Part shown: piece by piece, positions 23,801 to 30,475 of the stretch
Position numbering within the stretch: position 1 is the first letter of the stretch
Layout of the letters: each line of letters opens with the position of its first letter
Source of the DNA: Ixodes scapularis
Lineage: Eukaryota > Arthropoda > Arachnida > Ixodida > Ixodidae
Length of the DNA stretch: 64,000 nt
Assembly (NCBI RefSeq): GCF_016920785.2
Contig: NW_024609836.1
Location: 60,235,439 to 60,299,438, forward strand
Reading direction: 5' to 3'
Notes under the pieces: model-generated
Told to the model about the DNA's origin: nothing
Database searches by the model: none
Seen by the model: the letters and a program-made list of their open reading frames with translations, nothing else
Program-made: the position numbers and the translations under genes

Positions 23801-25589
23801 GCATTTCGGAGCGACTTGAGGAGGATGTGAACGGTGTCGTCGTAGCTTCTGCCCATCATGCGACCCAGTTTCTCGTACATGGCACCTGTGCTTGTGATGG
23901 CAGCTCTGGAAAGGTGATGGGGAACGCCACGTGTCTCAATCCGAGACGACACTTCGTACCTTGCAGCGCTAACCCAACGAAAGTATAGTGACTGGAACGC
24001 GACTCCGACTGGTCTGTTTACTGCGCCCTCAAAAGTGGTCCATCGATTTCCGGCGGATGGCGCCGTAAGGGCGTCACGCCGGTGTCCGTCGTGAGCCTGG
24101 CAGTGGCTAGGCGGCGTAGATGGGCGCAGCAGACACCTGTCCCGCTGCAAGTCGCTTGCAGCTAGACAGTTGACAAAAACCGAGGTTTGACACAAGATGG
24201 AACGCTATGACAATGGCAATCCCTACGTCCCCTCGCTTTCTTCGTCAGCATTTCCCCCACTATCTGCCAGGCAATGGCACAACGCTTTTACGATGTCAGA
24301 AGGCAAAATCGAGGGCCCACAATTGAGGACGCGATAAAGAGGCCGGTCGGAGACGTGCTTTAGGTACCACGACGGAAGGCAGACGTACAGGCGTGCGGGC
24401 AGGTAGCTGGGAGAGTCGTCCCGATTGCGGAGGATGTCGTTGCACTGGTTGACGGCGTCGAAGAGCAGGAAGGTGTCCCCCACGCTGAACAGGGTCGCCA
24501 GGCAGCGGCCTAGCATCCTCCGCGTCGGGGGTCCCGGGGAGCCGTCCCGCATCTGACGCACCAGCTGGTCCACCAGCTGCTTCTGGCACTGCTTAATGTC
24601 CGACTGGTGGCCCGGGGAAACAGGTTGCCCGGCTTAAGACGTTTCGTCGAATTCAACAAAGGTGCGGTAGCACGTGGCGGGGTTTTTTAACCTTTCACAC
24701 GCTATGTGCACAAATGTGCACGTCTAAAACCCTCGCTTTTTTTCTTTTTTGGGGAACATATCGCATGTTGAGTCATTTTAACGATTTTAGTGGAATTCTA
24801 TACTCTATGTCTGGTGAGCAAAGTTTGCGGAGAACATTTTTGGGAAAATTTTCTACACAAGCAGACTGCAAAGAAAACATTTTCCACGATAAATGGTAAT
24901 CGGAATTTGAAAGGGTTAACAGGCAGAACTCTCCGAATTGCCTCTGCACATACATTCTGACCGTGAAATGCCTCGGTGCCTACTAGATTACTCAAATGAC
25001 ACACAGCTCCTGCATCTATGCGGCAGATTGGGGGGGGGAGAGAAGGGTTTCAGTGCTACGCCATTCGTCGTGCCTGCCATGACGTCGAACCAACAGTTGT
25101 GCTTCATTGCCGGCTATCTCTCCCACAGCCTTTCTATGGTGCAACCAGCACCAAAGCGAGCAATCAAGGTTTGTACCACCATGCGTGACAGAACCCCTCT
25201 TCGGTTGAGTCAATGCATAACCATACTTTCGTGATGCAGAAATAAAAGATGCCTCGCTGAGTGTCGTGCGAGCGGCCGGGATAAGAGGTCAAAGTTTCAG
25301 AACTTAAGCTTACCTTATTAAAAGAAAAAGGCTCAGCACGCCCTCTGCCTTACCAAATTCGCACCTCTACCATACGATGACCGCTTGTTTACTTCTCCCA
25401 GAGTACACTTTGCACACACTGGGGCATGGCTCGAGCGATGCTCCGGTCATACCTTTGGAGCAGCCGCCAGGACCTTGTCGAGGAACCGGAGCCACTCGAA
25501 GACGAACACGGGCCGTTTGACCTCGGGAAGTTGTGCCAGGACCTCTTCGTTGAGGGTGAGGCTGTGAGACAGCTCCATCATCTTGAGTT
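2715..25589 (-). CDS. HEATR5B: HEATR5-type HEAT-repeat protein gene, N-terminal 739 residues (partial, 14 exons)
   Basis: Coding exons, 5' to 3': 25581-25453, 24603-24389, 23905-23797, 22152-22003, 20524-20353, 19253-19099, 18447-18201, 15543-15394, 13066-12816, 11309-11198, 8520-8368, 5838-5739, 3836-3727, 2878-2715. All have AG acceptors and GT donors, and the phases chain without a break to give 739 codons. The protein follows vertebrate HEATR5A/B throughout, for example KRPVFVFEWLRFLDKVL near the N-terminus, QTHVDAVYSRKCVSF in the middle and NTTTSLLRSLCHSDDSV at the end. Family knowledge: HEATR5B (p200, yeast Laa1) is a large HEAT-repeat scaffold that binds the AP-1/aftiphilin/gamma-synergin complex and acts in trans-Golgi and endosomal sorting. 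Vertebrate proteins have about 2000 residues, so roughly two thirds of the gene lies left of the window. Arthropods usually have a single gene, so A versus B cannot be decided here. Confidence 0.93.
2970..3197. repeat. Direct tandem duplication, about 110 bp, two copies
   Basis: The units 2970-3079 and 3080-3197 both run AAAACT(C/T)TGGCAGACTTTC ... GGGCTAA ... GTGACCATA ... AGAGAGTAAAAGTAATTGC. They differ by scattered substitutions and a short internal repeat of the TGTGACCATATTTTATT segment in the second unit. It lies in the intron between exons 13 and 14. Confidence 0.75.
3215..3475 (-). mobile_element. Possible degenerate tRNA-derived SINE fragment
   Basis: CCTGAGGTCTTTGACATGCACC at about 3294 resembles the body of the SINE at 18768, and GACGCACTCGGCCACTAATC at about 3452 resembles a reverse-complemented tRNA acceptor side. 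The match is weak and borders are approximate. Confidence 0.3.
3727..3836 (-). CDS. HEATR5B: HEATR5 exon 13 (residues 648-685)
   Basis: Reads IGLTIKSYGQHLKASAAMVR and LRLYETMSLLPPQSYES. The HLKASAAMVRLRLY string is almost invariant in HEATR5. Acceptor TTGCGTAG lacks a strong pyrimidine tract but gives the right phase. Donor GAGA|GTAAGT. Confidence 0.92.
3837..5110. other. HEATR5 intron 12, non-coding stretch
   Basis: No exon or recognisable element. A G17 homopolymer occupies 4691-4707. Short ORFs here are not supported by any motif. Confidence 0.5.
5110..5475 (+). mobile_element. tRNA-headed composite repeat, copy A
   Basis: A tRNA-like head at 5118-5190 has an A-box-like GTGGTCGAATGGTTACC and a B-box-like GGCTCCGGGTTTG. 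After about 70 bp comes a second block (5265-5475) with ATGTTCTACACGCCGAATGT, TTCCAGAAACC, CGCCCCAGCG, CTGCTGTTTC, ACGCTAACCTT and the end CATTCGTGAC. The same two blocks in the same order occur at 11620-12035, so it is one dispersed family. No protein is encoded. Confidence 0.65.
5739..5838 (-). CDS. HEATR5B: HEATR5 exon 12 (residues 615-648)
   Basis: This 100-nt exon is too short to stand out as an ORF. It was placed because exons 11 and 13 leave incompatible phases that only this exon joins. It reads SMASFLKHCKELASDEIVRR and ILSPVESALLMLSG, corresponding to AMRSFVAHCPELL...TPIECAMTMM in vertebrates. Acceptor CCTCCCAG, donor CGG|GTAAGT. Confidence 0.88.
5895..6015. repeat. Dispersed repeat R3, copy 1
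   Basis: GAGCACGGAATG ... GTGTATTATGCGTGCATTAT ... TGGTTTCGGACTCGCTGCAC ... CCATGATTTCCGG. Two more copies lie at 7712-7830 and 33527-33610. Identity unknown. Confidence 0.6.
6770..7330. repeat. Degenerate minisatellite, unit about 60 bp, roughly nine copies
   Basis: Units follow the pattern GACTAAGTATG-CTGGACTAAGTATGA-CTCGCCG-CGACGGTTGCCTGCA with many substitutions. Clear units start near 6895, 6950, 7010, 7050, 7150 and 7245. The array is old, judged by the divergence between units. It lies in HEATR5 intron 11. Confidence 0.75.
7395..7515 (+). repeat. tRNA-like promoter sequence, probable SINE head
   Basis: GTCGGACTGTGGATTGCAAT followed by GAGGTTCGACTCCTCCTGGG gives a good B box (GGTTCGACTCC). 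No acceptor stem can be formed, so it is a SINE or tRNA-derived fragment and not a tRNA gene. Confidence 0.45.
7712..7830. repeat. Dispersed repeat R3, copy 2
   Basis: GAGCATGGAATGTGTAGTGC, GTATTATGTGCGCGTTATAA, GGATGCGCTGCACACATGAG and CTCCCGTGATCTCCGGATT correspond in order to the copy at 5895-6015. Confidence 0.6.
8368..8520 (-). CDS. HEATR5B: HEATR5 exon 11 (residues 564-615)
   Basis: Reads GPPVVRSLLPRMLLLWKNSF, PRSTKELESEKVRGDAFTWQ and VTLEGRSGALS. This is a central HEAT block with the conserved RGD-x-FTWQVTLEGR motif. Acceptor GGTTCCAG; donor AGCT|GTGAGT leaves 1 nt. Confidence 0.94.
8693..8919. mobile_element. Near-complete foldback element, arms about 108 bp
   Basis: The left arm TCATACTTTTCCGGGTGTTG...GTGCGCTTCTCACAGAGCAC...GGAAGCAACAC is mirrored by GTGTTGCTTCCTCACAGTGC...GAGAAGCACAC...CGGAGAAGTATGA. 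Only about 10 nt separate the arms at 8801-8811. Such structure fits a MITE or foldback transposon and would make a long RNA hairpin if transcribed with the HEATR5 pre-mRNA. Confidence 0.8.
8920..11197. other. HEATR5 intron 10, remainder
   Basis: Non-coding. I see no element with defined borders here; ORFs of 60-150 codons show no recognisable motif. Confidence 0.5.
11198..11309 (-). CDS. HEATR5B: HEATR5 exon 10 (residues 527-564)
   Basis: Reads MIFNLAEDLLRSASQNSRLS and LQRTQAGWLMMGAVMTLG, an almost exact match to the family. Acceptor CTCCCAG, donor CTCG|GTGAGC leaving 1 nt. Confidence 0.94.
11620..12035 (+). mobile_element. tRNA-headed composite repeat, copy B
   Basis: The head has GGACGAATGGTTATTGTGCT and a strong B box GAGGTTCGATGCC. 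The second block reads AGAATGTTCTACGTGCCGAA, TGTTCCAGAAACCGACGCG, TCGCCCCAGCGGTCAATCCT, ACGCTAACCTTCTATTATG and CATTCGTGACAATG. Order and spacing match copy A at 5110-5475. Confidence 0.65.
12217..12478. mobile_element. Foldback element with two nested inverted segments
   Basis: GGTGTTGAACTGGGCGAGTT...GACATGGAGGGTGTAACAGC...AAAAAACGAG on the left is mirrored in two pieces on the right: TTCACCAACTCGCCCGCTTC at about 12320 and CTCGTTTTTTGAAGCTGTTA...CCATGTC at about 12440-12473. The order of the two right-hand pieces suggests a nested or rearranged copy. Confidence 0.65.
12816..13066 (-). CDS. HEATR5B: HEATR5 exon 9 (residues 443-526)
   Basis: Reads GLVETVSSVLVHTSPAARLA, AAWCLRCVATAVPAQLTPLL and GYSAALAALLGSARHTPLGL. 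The AAWCLRCVA-x-A-x-P-x-QLTP string is near invariant in the family. Donor AAA|GTGAGC. Confidence 0.94.
13067..15393. other. HEATR5 intron 8
   Basis: Mostly unrecognised non-coding DNA. 14875-15060 is a degenerate array of GTCGTCCT/GAGGTCG motifs. Around 15095-15180 there are two copies of a GCTAAATTTAGCGGGAAA-type motif that is also repeated at 19430-19735. Confidence 0.5.
15394..15543 (-). CDS. HEATR5B: HEATR5 exon 8 (residues 393-443)
   Basis: Reads DAILENNGGKEGQQEVALSQ and HILVCALHELGCLVETLGTT. It is shorter between the conserved blocks than vertebrate HEATR5B, which has a longer low-complexity linker here. Donor GTCG|GTACGT. Confidence 0.91.
15950..16490. repeat. Dispersed repeat R1, copy lacking the P element
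   Basis: The segment AATAAATCCCGGAAACAAGG-AATCCTAGTTATAGG...TCGTATGTAGTGCTTAGATTTGATCT (16400-16473) aligns with both sides of the P-element insertion at 44095-49001. An A17 run sits at about 16369. Confidence 0.55.
16608..16633. repeat. (ATT)n microsatellite
   Basis: An uninterrupted run of TTA/ATT triplets of about 26 bp. Confidence 0.9.
16740..17000. repeat. Dispersed repeat R2, copy 1
   Basis: CTGGCAAAAAACACGAGCAA, GTGGCTGCCGAAGCTTCCGT, CTGCAGCAGAACGGGTGTCT and CTGCTGCGACACCACCGGTA match, in order, the sequence at 33860-34110. It borders the 90-bp minisatellite. Function unknown. Confidence 0.6.
17240..17725. repeat. 90-bp minisatellite, about five diverged units
   Basis: Three consecutive 90-bp units begin with TAT(C/A) at about 17418, 17508 and 17598, each with CGAGTTXGTXGXGXXTTCCC, a CATGTTTATTGCACCGT-like middle and TGCCGTGTCTGCAATCTGCA at the end. 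Earlier partial units reach about 17240. The period is a multiple of three, so both strands carry long open frames, including one of 287 codons on the minus strand. Confidence 0.75.
18201..18447 (-). CDS. HEATR5B: HEATR5 exon 7 (residues 311-393)
   Basis: Reads AYVVLFQRLGGLWLERHLPA and HPKAVQTHVDAVYSRKCVSF, then LGKMLGDKAQAAACKDLVQV. GC-rich coding sequence stands out from the AT-rich introns. Acceptor CTCCGCAG; donor leaves 1 nt (G) at TCGG|GTATG. Confidence 0.94.
18636..18700 (+). mobile_element. Small SINE-body fragment
   Basis: CTACGTGGTGCATGTTAAAG followed by ATATTTCAGGAATATGG resembles the internal SINE body in the orientation opposite to the copy at 18768. Confidence 0.35.
18768..19030 (-). 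mobile_element. tRNA-derived SINE (tick type), tRNA head at the right
   Basis: Read left to right it has GGGGGGTTTTACGAGCCAAA, CTGGGGATCCTTTGATGTGC, CCAGGATTCGAACCTGCAAC (a reversed B box) and GGAGCCACTGAGGCAGCC (a reversed tRNA 3' part). This is the layout of the abundant tRNA-derived SINE that I know from hard ticks. A 20-bp segment around the B box is duplicated. Confidence 0.7.
19099..19253 (-). CDS. HEATR5B: HEATR5 exon 6 (residues 259-310)
   Basis: Reads VGKNRLASLDEVLALLASGF, then LRGGIGFLKGSAGEMIKGGS and SREIRVGVTH. The glycine-rich FLRGG-x-GFLK loop is a signature of the family. Donor CAC|GTGAGT is optimal. Confidence 0.94.
19430..19735. repeat. Array of palindromic CTAAATTTAG motifs
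   Basis: Six or more variants of TTTCC-(C/T)GCTAAATTTA(GC) occur every 40-60 bp, separated by ACGTCACA/TATCACGTGATGTCACA segments. Related copies occur at about 15095-15180. Function unknown. Confidence 0.55.
20353..20524 (-). CDS. HEATR5B: HEATR5 exon 5 (residues 202-259)
   Basis: Reads CLLEMVRHAPFLYTTDLETV and RAFEGSNYEVRCTVARLLGT, a HEAT repeat found in all HEATR5 proteins. The donor is CAGG|GTTGGT, leaving 1 nt of a split Val codon that the next exon completes. Confidence 0.92.
20525..21250. other. HEATR5 intron 4, left part
   Basis: Non-coding. A C-rich tract at about 20935-21040 (CCCCACCCCCCCACCCC and neighbours) resembles a C-rich tract at 32270-32400 and may be the same kind of repeat. 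Confidence 0.4.
21255..21776. mobile_element. Probable DNA-transposon remnant, interrupted by a small foldback
   Basis: The right edge, read on the minus strand, is TTACCATATTTTCCGGTCTA followed by TAAGTCGCA, a terminal type seen in non-autonomous DNA transposons. Interior phrases about GTGCGACT and GTGTATAAGTTGCA repeat. An imperfect inverted repeat at about 21557-21643 (ACAGAAGAGAGAGGACAGA against CATCCTCTCTCTTCTGGCCC) appears inserted into it. Left border uncertain. Confidence 0.4.
22003..22152 (-). CDS. HEATR5B: HEATR5 exon 4 (residues 152-201)
   Basis: Reads SQSRCETMATMEKIVAGMGV and DIFKAVRHCMTDRVLAVRCA, equivalent to the SQGRSEI...TDRSMAVRCAVAK segment of vertebrate HEATR5B. Exactly 50 codons in phase 0. 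Acceptor TTTCCAG, donor AAG|GTTCGT. Confidence 0.92.
22534..22667. mobile_element. 134-bp MITE with TA target duplication (Tc1/mariner or pogo type)
   Basis: The left end CAGTAGAATCTCGTTAATTC and the reversed right end CAGTCGAATCTCGTCAGTTC agree at 17 of the first 20 positions. It is flanked by TA at 22532-22533 and 22668-22669. No coding capacity. The first bases CAGTAGAA also occur at the ends of the element at 40222-41188. Confidence 0.8.
22719..22740. repeat. Poly-G tract (22 bp)
   Basis: Uninterrupted G run; length may be unreliable in the assembly. Confidence 0.9.
23010..23639. mobile_element. Large foldback element, arms about 250 bp
   Basis: The arms are 23010-23265 and 23394-23639, with a loop of about 128 nt. 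Both arms translate, on opposite strands, to similar frames: FRTLFVCVPPIEKHAGSASA and FLTLFVCIPPTEKLAGRASA, both ending HHGNER. This shows directly that the arms are inverted copies with about 80 % identity. The outer ends are ACTTTAGAACCACG and its near complement CATGGTTCTAAGGT. Confidence 0.85.
23797..23905 (-). CDS. HEATR5B: HEATR5 exon 3 (residues 115-151)
   Basis: Completes the split Leu codon and reads LAAITSTGAMYEKLGRMMGR followed by SYDDTVHILLKSLRNAE. This is one of the best conserved helices of the family. Acceptor TTTCCAG, donor GAG|GTATCG. Confidence 0.93.
23906..24388. other. HEATR5 intron 2
   Basis: 483 bp of non-coding DNA with no recognisable element. Confidence 0.5.
24389..24603 (-). 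CDS. HEATR5B: HEATR5 exon 2 (residues 44-115)
   Basis: Reads SDIKQCQKQLVDQLVRQ, then SPGPPTRRMLGRCLATLFSV and NQCNDILRNRDDSPSYLPAR, which match a conserved N-terminal HEAT block of the family. Ends with 2 nt of a Leu codon at donor CT|GTACGT. Confidence 0.92.
24604..25452. other. HEATR5 intron 1 of the coding part
   Basis: Non-coding; nothing recognised. A short inverted segment around TGTGCACAAATGTGCACG at about 24702 is palindromic. Confidence 0.5.
25453..25589 (-). CDS. HEATR5B: HEATR5 first coding exon (start codon, residues 1-43)
   Basis: The exon opens after an AG acceptor at 25590-25591 with 8 nt of 5' UTR, so at least one non-coding exon must lie upstream. Two ATGs stand in tandem (25581 and 25578). 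The second begins MELSHSLTLNEEVLAQLPEV, which matches the usual family start, so either may be used. The donor is AAG|GTATG at 25452. Confidence 0.9.
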
Positions 25590-25615
25590 CTGGAGCAAGG
25601 AAAGAGAGAGAGAAA

Positions 25616-26070
25616 GATGATGATGATGATGATGATGATTAGGTGTTTAATGGCACAAAATGGAACGTAATCCATTTGTGCCAAAGAAGACAACGATAAA
25701 GATGTACTGTAACAGAAAAAAATTGCCGTGCAGAGGATCTACAACTGCTGTAGATAGCCAGTTTTGTTTTTTTCGAGAAAATCTAGAACACAATCAAAAG
25801 GGACTAAAGGTACATCTTCCAGCATAAAGGCTGGGTGAAGTGGAAGAGAAATGAAAAGTTCAGGGAAATGTGCTCAACATTCTTGGTTAAAGAATTTGCA
25901 GTGCCATAGAATGTGCAATACAGCTAACAAATCACCACAATGCTCACAAGGTGGAGTCTTTACCACAGAGAAAGGTATCAACAAGTCACGCATAAATGTC
26001 CAGTTTACAAGCGACACGTTAAAACGAAGAGAGAGACATGCAATCTTAAGGCTGCTTTGAGTTTTTGGCT
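25616..26070 (-). mobile_element. Probable LINE 3' fragment with (ATC)n tail
   Basis: A (GAT)8 run at 25616-25639 directly abuts TAGGTGTTTAATGGCACAAA and then CGTAATCCATTTGTGCCAAA. Simple-repeat tails of this kind mark 3' ends of non-LTR elements in ticks. On the minus strand the (ATC)n would be the tail. The left part of the body has no clear border. Confidence 0.4.
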
Positions 26071-26183
26071 CCTTTTACAATGTACAGTATCTTCACGAAC
26101 AAGATACTGACAGACTTAGTCTCCAAACTGAAATCTGAAGCTGTGGACGTTGCTTTGGGTTAAATTCTCTGTTCAACCCTTAA

Positions 26184-27210
26184 AGGGATACTTCAACAAA
26201 ATTTGAAATATACCCGTCGTGTTCAGAAATAGGCTGAATATGATCCACCATATCCGTAAATGATGATCGCACGTTTGTATTTCGAGTCTGATGGCTGCAT
26301 TTTTCATTATAAACGGCCCGCTCTGGCAAGCGCTTTAAAGAGCAGCCAGCGCAGACCACGTGACATCCGTCGCAATCGTGACATAGATTGTCTCGGGACG
26401 AGCAAAGCTGTGGCAAGGCTGACATCAAGGGGATGTCCTAGCTGTTCCAGCCACCAAAGCACGCCAGCGATCAGGTTACCACAACTAACCCCAAAGCTGC
26501 TTTTGTACAAAGTTTTAGTGATGGGTTAATCTTCTTTAATCTTGTAGAAGGATAATAGCGAAGTCTGGGACACACAAAAGAGAGTCTCGGGGAGAGGCGA
26601 GTTCCTCCTTTCCCTGTTTTCTCGTGGTGGCCGGAGGTGAGACAGTTATCGTTATTACCTGTCAAGTTCCTAGACGGGCATTACAAACGAGGCGGTAGCG
26701 ACATCCACCAGGTGCTGTTTGCTAATCGTTTAATTTGTTTTAATATTCCTTTTCGCGTCTTTTTTAACAGGATACTGGTGTGTCCGATGCGATACTGCTC
26801 CTTTAAACACATATAGACCAAAACAAAGCTCGAAGTACACCAAAGAACTTCTTCCAATGAGTTGTGAATGCGAAAGCATGCAAGCCGCTTGTCCGCTCCA
26901 TTTTTCGTCTGCTGCATACTTTTCGTCGCCAGTCAGCGCGCGTGCTCTCCTGGGCACGCTGACCTTGGACGCTCCGTGTTAATGGTGCGCTGATGGAAAC
27001 GCAGCGCCATGGGGTGAGCGGTCCTGGAAACTGACAAGCACAGCGGCCAATGGGAGCTCCGTCAATGCGCGCCAGCCAATGGAATTGGAGGCGAAATCGC
27101 GAAAACTAGGTGCCGTTTTCAAGCTTCAAACTCATGACGTCAGCTGGCTCCATGGGACACTTGATGCTTTCGCATTAACAAGTGTGCCGAAATTTCATTG
27201 TACTATCCCT
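26184..27210. mobile_element. TTAA-flanked non-autonomous DNA transposon, element 1 (1027 bp)
   Basis: The left end AGGGATACTTCAACAAAATT and the reversed right end AGGGATAGTACAATGAAATT are imperfect terminal inverted repeats (15 of 20 match). TTAA flanks both sides at 26180-26183 and 27211-27214. TTAA target sites are typical of piggyBac-type and a few other superfamilies. No transposase is encoded. Confidence 0.7.
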
Positions 27211-27214
27211 TTAA

Positions 27215-28881
27215 AGGGACACTGACACCCACCAAATTTTTTTTTTTTTTTTTCTGCCAGGCGCTTTATTATGGTGTCGGAGGACTACCCAATTAATATT
27301 TTGCAACAGAGTAGCATATTTTTTTAATAAATCCAAAAGAGGCAACTGCTCGAAACCGAAACCGGACGGAGGTCGGAGAAGTGGAGAGAAGAGAGTGAGT
27401 GGCGGAAGTCATGTGGCTACACCCGACCGTGCGTTTTTTTTTTTTTTTTTTTCTCCACTTCATAGCAGACGACATGCGGCGTACGGGAACCGTTCGCCAT
27501 GCGGTTGGTTCGTTTGCAGTTATGTTTGTTCCGCTCGTTGTTCTGTACTCCAAGATGAGTTGTTTTGTACATTGAGGAGTTGGGAAATGAGTAGTGAGTG
27601 CCTGTGGTGAATTTCCATGATCGGCTCCGAAAAGAATACACCCAAGATGTTGCGTGAAGAGCTGGCTCACATGTCCTGCGTCCGAAAAAAAGTGGCATTG
27701 TGCGACAGAGTTTCTGAAAGATCAAAAGGATCGGGACCAATGGCTGGCTGCAATTCCTGTAGAACATTTACGGGCACCTCAGAAAGCGGACGCTACCTGA
27801 TTTATATGCTCCTTGCATTTTGTGGAAAGCGATTACATCGAGTTCGCAGGTATCAAAAAGGAAATCCCATACCATTTAATTCAGTGACGTGTCGTCCACA
27901 ACATTTGTTTGTTATTTTTTTTTTTTTTTTGTTTCTTCAGTGATAATTGTAAAAAAAAATATTAAAAACATCAGAAAATGATTGAAAAAAAAAAAAAAAA
28001 AAGGTTTCTTGAGGGATTGAATTTAGTCCCACCGCGCGTGATGCAGACGTCTTTCCCACTGAGCTACTGGGACATATCTTTACTGGGGGATCTCTTTCCT
28101 TAGTAATATTTCAGCCGGTAGACTAAGTTGGAAAGTTTGCTGCCGATTTTCTTCCAGCAAAAGCGCTCCCGGGTCGAAATCGGGAAGCACCACGCATTGG
28201 CGACATTCGCACCTAGTAAAGAAATCGTACGCGTGCATATTCAACTCGAAGTAGACACGTCGTGCTTGACGTTTGCGCGAGCGATGTCTTCAGCCAAGAG
28301 AAGGGAGCGACGGCTTGGCGACGTCTTAGTGCAAATCGGCTTGGTGGTCGGGCGTGTGTACAGGATGAATACCAATTCTTTTGATCAGTCCCAAATTTCT
28401 CTTTAAAAGGCACACAGAATTCGCCGGTACCGCGAACGACAGTTCTGAAATAGAGGTCCCACGCCCGTCGTCCGCTGCCATCGCCGTCCCCGCGAGTTCC
28501 ACGATACGCGAAACGACACACGCACAGAATGCTTCCAGTTGTCTGTGGAACTTTTTTTTTTTTCAATTAACGTATTTGCAGCTTTTTAGAAGCCACAAAA
28601 AATGGGTTTCATATTTTTTTTCTATTTTTAATATTGAGTGTGTGCCTTCAGTGACCAACGACTTTGATTAAATTTGGTGGTCGCATCGATACCTTAGAAA
28701 ACGGCCCGTGACCACGGAAAAGAGAGTGAGCGAGACTCGAACCGGCCAGTTCTTGATCGGCGGTTTTCGGGCGGAAAGAAACCGAATTTCGAGTCGCAAA
28801 TTGTGTTCTGGGTAGTTGGGCTCTCATATGTCATGTACAACTAAAAACCTCGGCGAGCATAAACACCCTGTCAGTGTCCCT
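27215..28881. mobile_element. TTAA-flanked non-autonomous DNA transposon, element 2 (1667 bp)
   Basis: The left end AGGGACACTGACA is matched perfectly (13/13) by the reversed right end, and TTAA flanks it at 27211-27214 and 28882-28885. The left TTAA is the same one that ends element 1. Inside are long T and A runs and a reversed tRNA-like piece (GATGCAGACGTCTTTCCCAC-TGAGCTACTGGGAC) at about 28039. Confidence 0.75.
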
Positions 28882-28893
28882 TTAAGTGTACCT

Positions 28894-29073
28894 TATAGTC
28901 AAAATACACAGATGAATGAAGTGCACTGATCAAATGGGATAAATGTCACAGATTATAGTCAAAATACACAGATGAATGAAGTGCACTGATCAAATGGGAT
29001 AAATGTCACAGATAATAGTCAAAATACACAGATGAATGAAGTGCACCGATCAAATGGGATAAATGTCACAGAG
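28894..29073. repeat. 60-bp tandem repeat, three nearly identical copies
   Basis: The unit begins TATAGTCAAAATACACAGAT and ends ATAAATGTCACAGA. Copies start at 28894, 28954 and 29014. The first two are identical over almost the whole unit; the third differs at its first base and by CACCGAT for CACTGAT, and in the last base. It is recent by its homogeneity and lies 8 bp right of element 2. Confidence 0.92.
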
Positions 29074-29297
29074 CCGCCTAAAGACGAAATCGTTGAATAC
29101 ACCGTAATATTTATTCCATCTGATCAGTACAGTTCATTCTTCTGCATTTCAACTATTCCTTCTTTAGACATCATGTAAGACAATGAAAATGACCAGTTAC
29201 TGCAATAAAAGGTGCATACAATAAATATATTTTACATAACCAAACTTATTATTACTAAAAAAGAAAAACAGAAAAGAAAGCCACTTTAAAGCCAGTT

Positions 29298-29334
<37 letters not shown>

Positions 29335-30475
29335 TTGTTTTTGTGAAGTATTGACGAATGGAACCATATTTCAGTGCATGCTATGAAGAGTACAGACACT
29401 TCCTTTTCCATGAAAATACTGTGTAGGTGATTGGAGACTTCGTAACATATCCTGCTTCGACTTCATCGCTGAACATCAGATACAACAAAAACATACATAT
29501 ATTCAACACATCAAACATTATGCATGTAAAATGCGTCAAAATAAATTAAGCAGGAACAAGACAGGCTAAATGCAAAAACAAATGTGTCTCCAAAAACACA
29601 CGAAATAAATTAAAAATATTGTTTTGTTTTCTTTGTTAGTGAAGGGAGGAATGAACTTGTTATTAATATTACAAGCCCGAGTTATTGTACGATACTCATA
29701 TTTGTTTCAAAATTAAAGAGGTACTGCTAGTCCCACCTTGACAGGCTTGTAAACGCAAGCAGCAACGGACGACAAAAGAAAAAGTAGAACTTGCGACCTA
29801 AGCACTAAGGTCTTAGGTTTTCCATTCGAACATAAAACGGGCTCATCCACTCGTGTTTTTAAAAGGCGCGATATACCGTGTGCGAATGCCCACACACTTC
29901 GCGACAGTTTATATTGCTGAAATGAATTCTCTACCAAAGGATCGCCCCAAAAAGAAAGTGACAGTGCTCAGAAATCATCCCACACAGAATTAATTTACAC
30001 TTCAGAGGGGGAGTGTCTCTAGCCACCTACTTTCTAAACAGATCGCATCTTAAGCTGTTCTTTTTTGGCTTGTCAGAGCATATATATCGCGGAACGGTTC
30101 CGAGAATTGAAATTTTCAGTATTAAAAAGCACTCTGCGGACAGCCGACAAAATAATAATATAAAAAGAAAACTGACTTCCCTGCCGTAGGAGGTCAAGCA
30201 TATGATCTCAGATATCGTGAGAGTGAAGCGCATCGAACAGCTTTTTTTCGGTATTCTGAGAGCATCACTTCGTTACGCGAAGAAAATGTGCAGGTTCGCT
30301 TACCTTATTGAGTTCCTAATTATTTAAAAAGAAAAAAATATTACTAAAGATTTCGTAGGATGGACCGAACTCCATTGGAAATATGGAGCCCCATAGACGA
30401 AACAAGCTTGTTTGCGAGATCATATTGTTAAGCTTTACCAACCGATTACAGGTGGCGCTATAAAATAGATAAATA
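29074..30475. other. HEATR5-RBM25 intergenic DNA
   Basis: AT-rich, with an A29 run at 29303-29331. No gene or bordered element recognised. HEATR5's 5' UTR exon and promoter must lie somewhere between 25.6 and about 34 kb, but I cannot place them. Confidence 0.45.

Noticed and set aside
28892..29075. CRISPR-like array
   Set aside because: The three 60-bp units are contiguous without spacers, so it is a plain tandem repeat in a eukaryotic genome.
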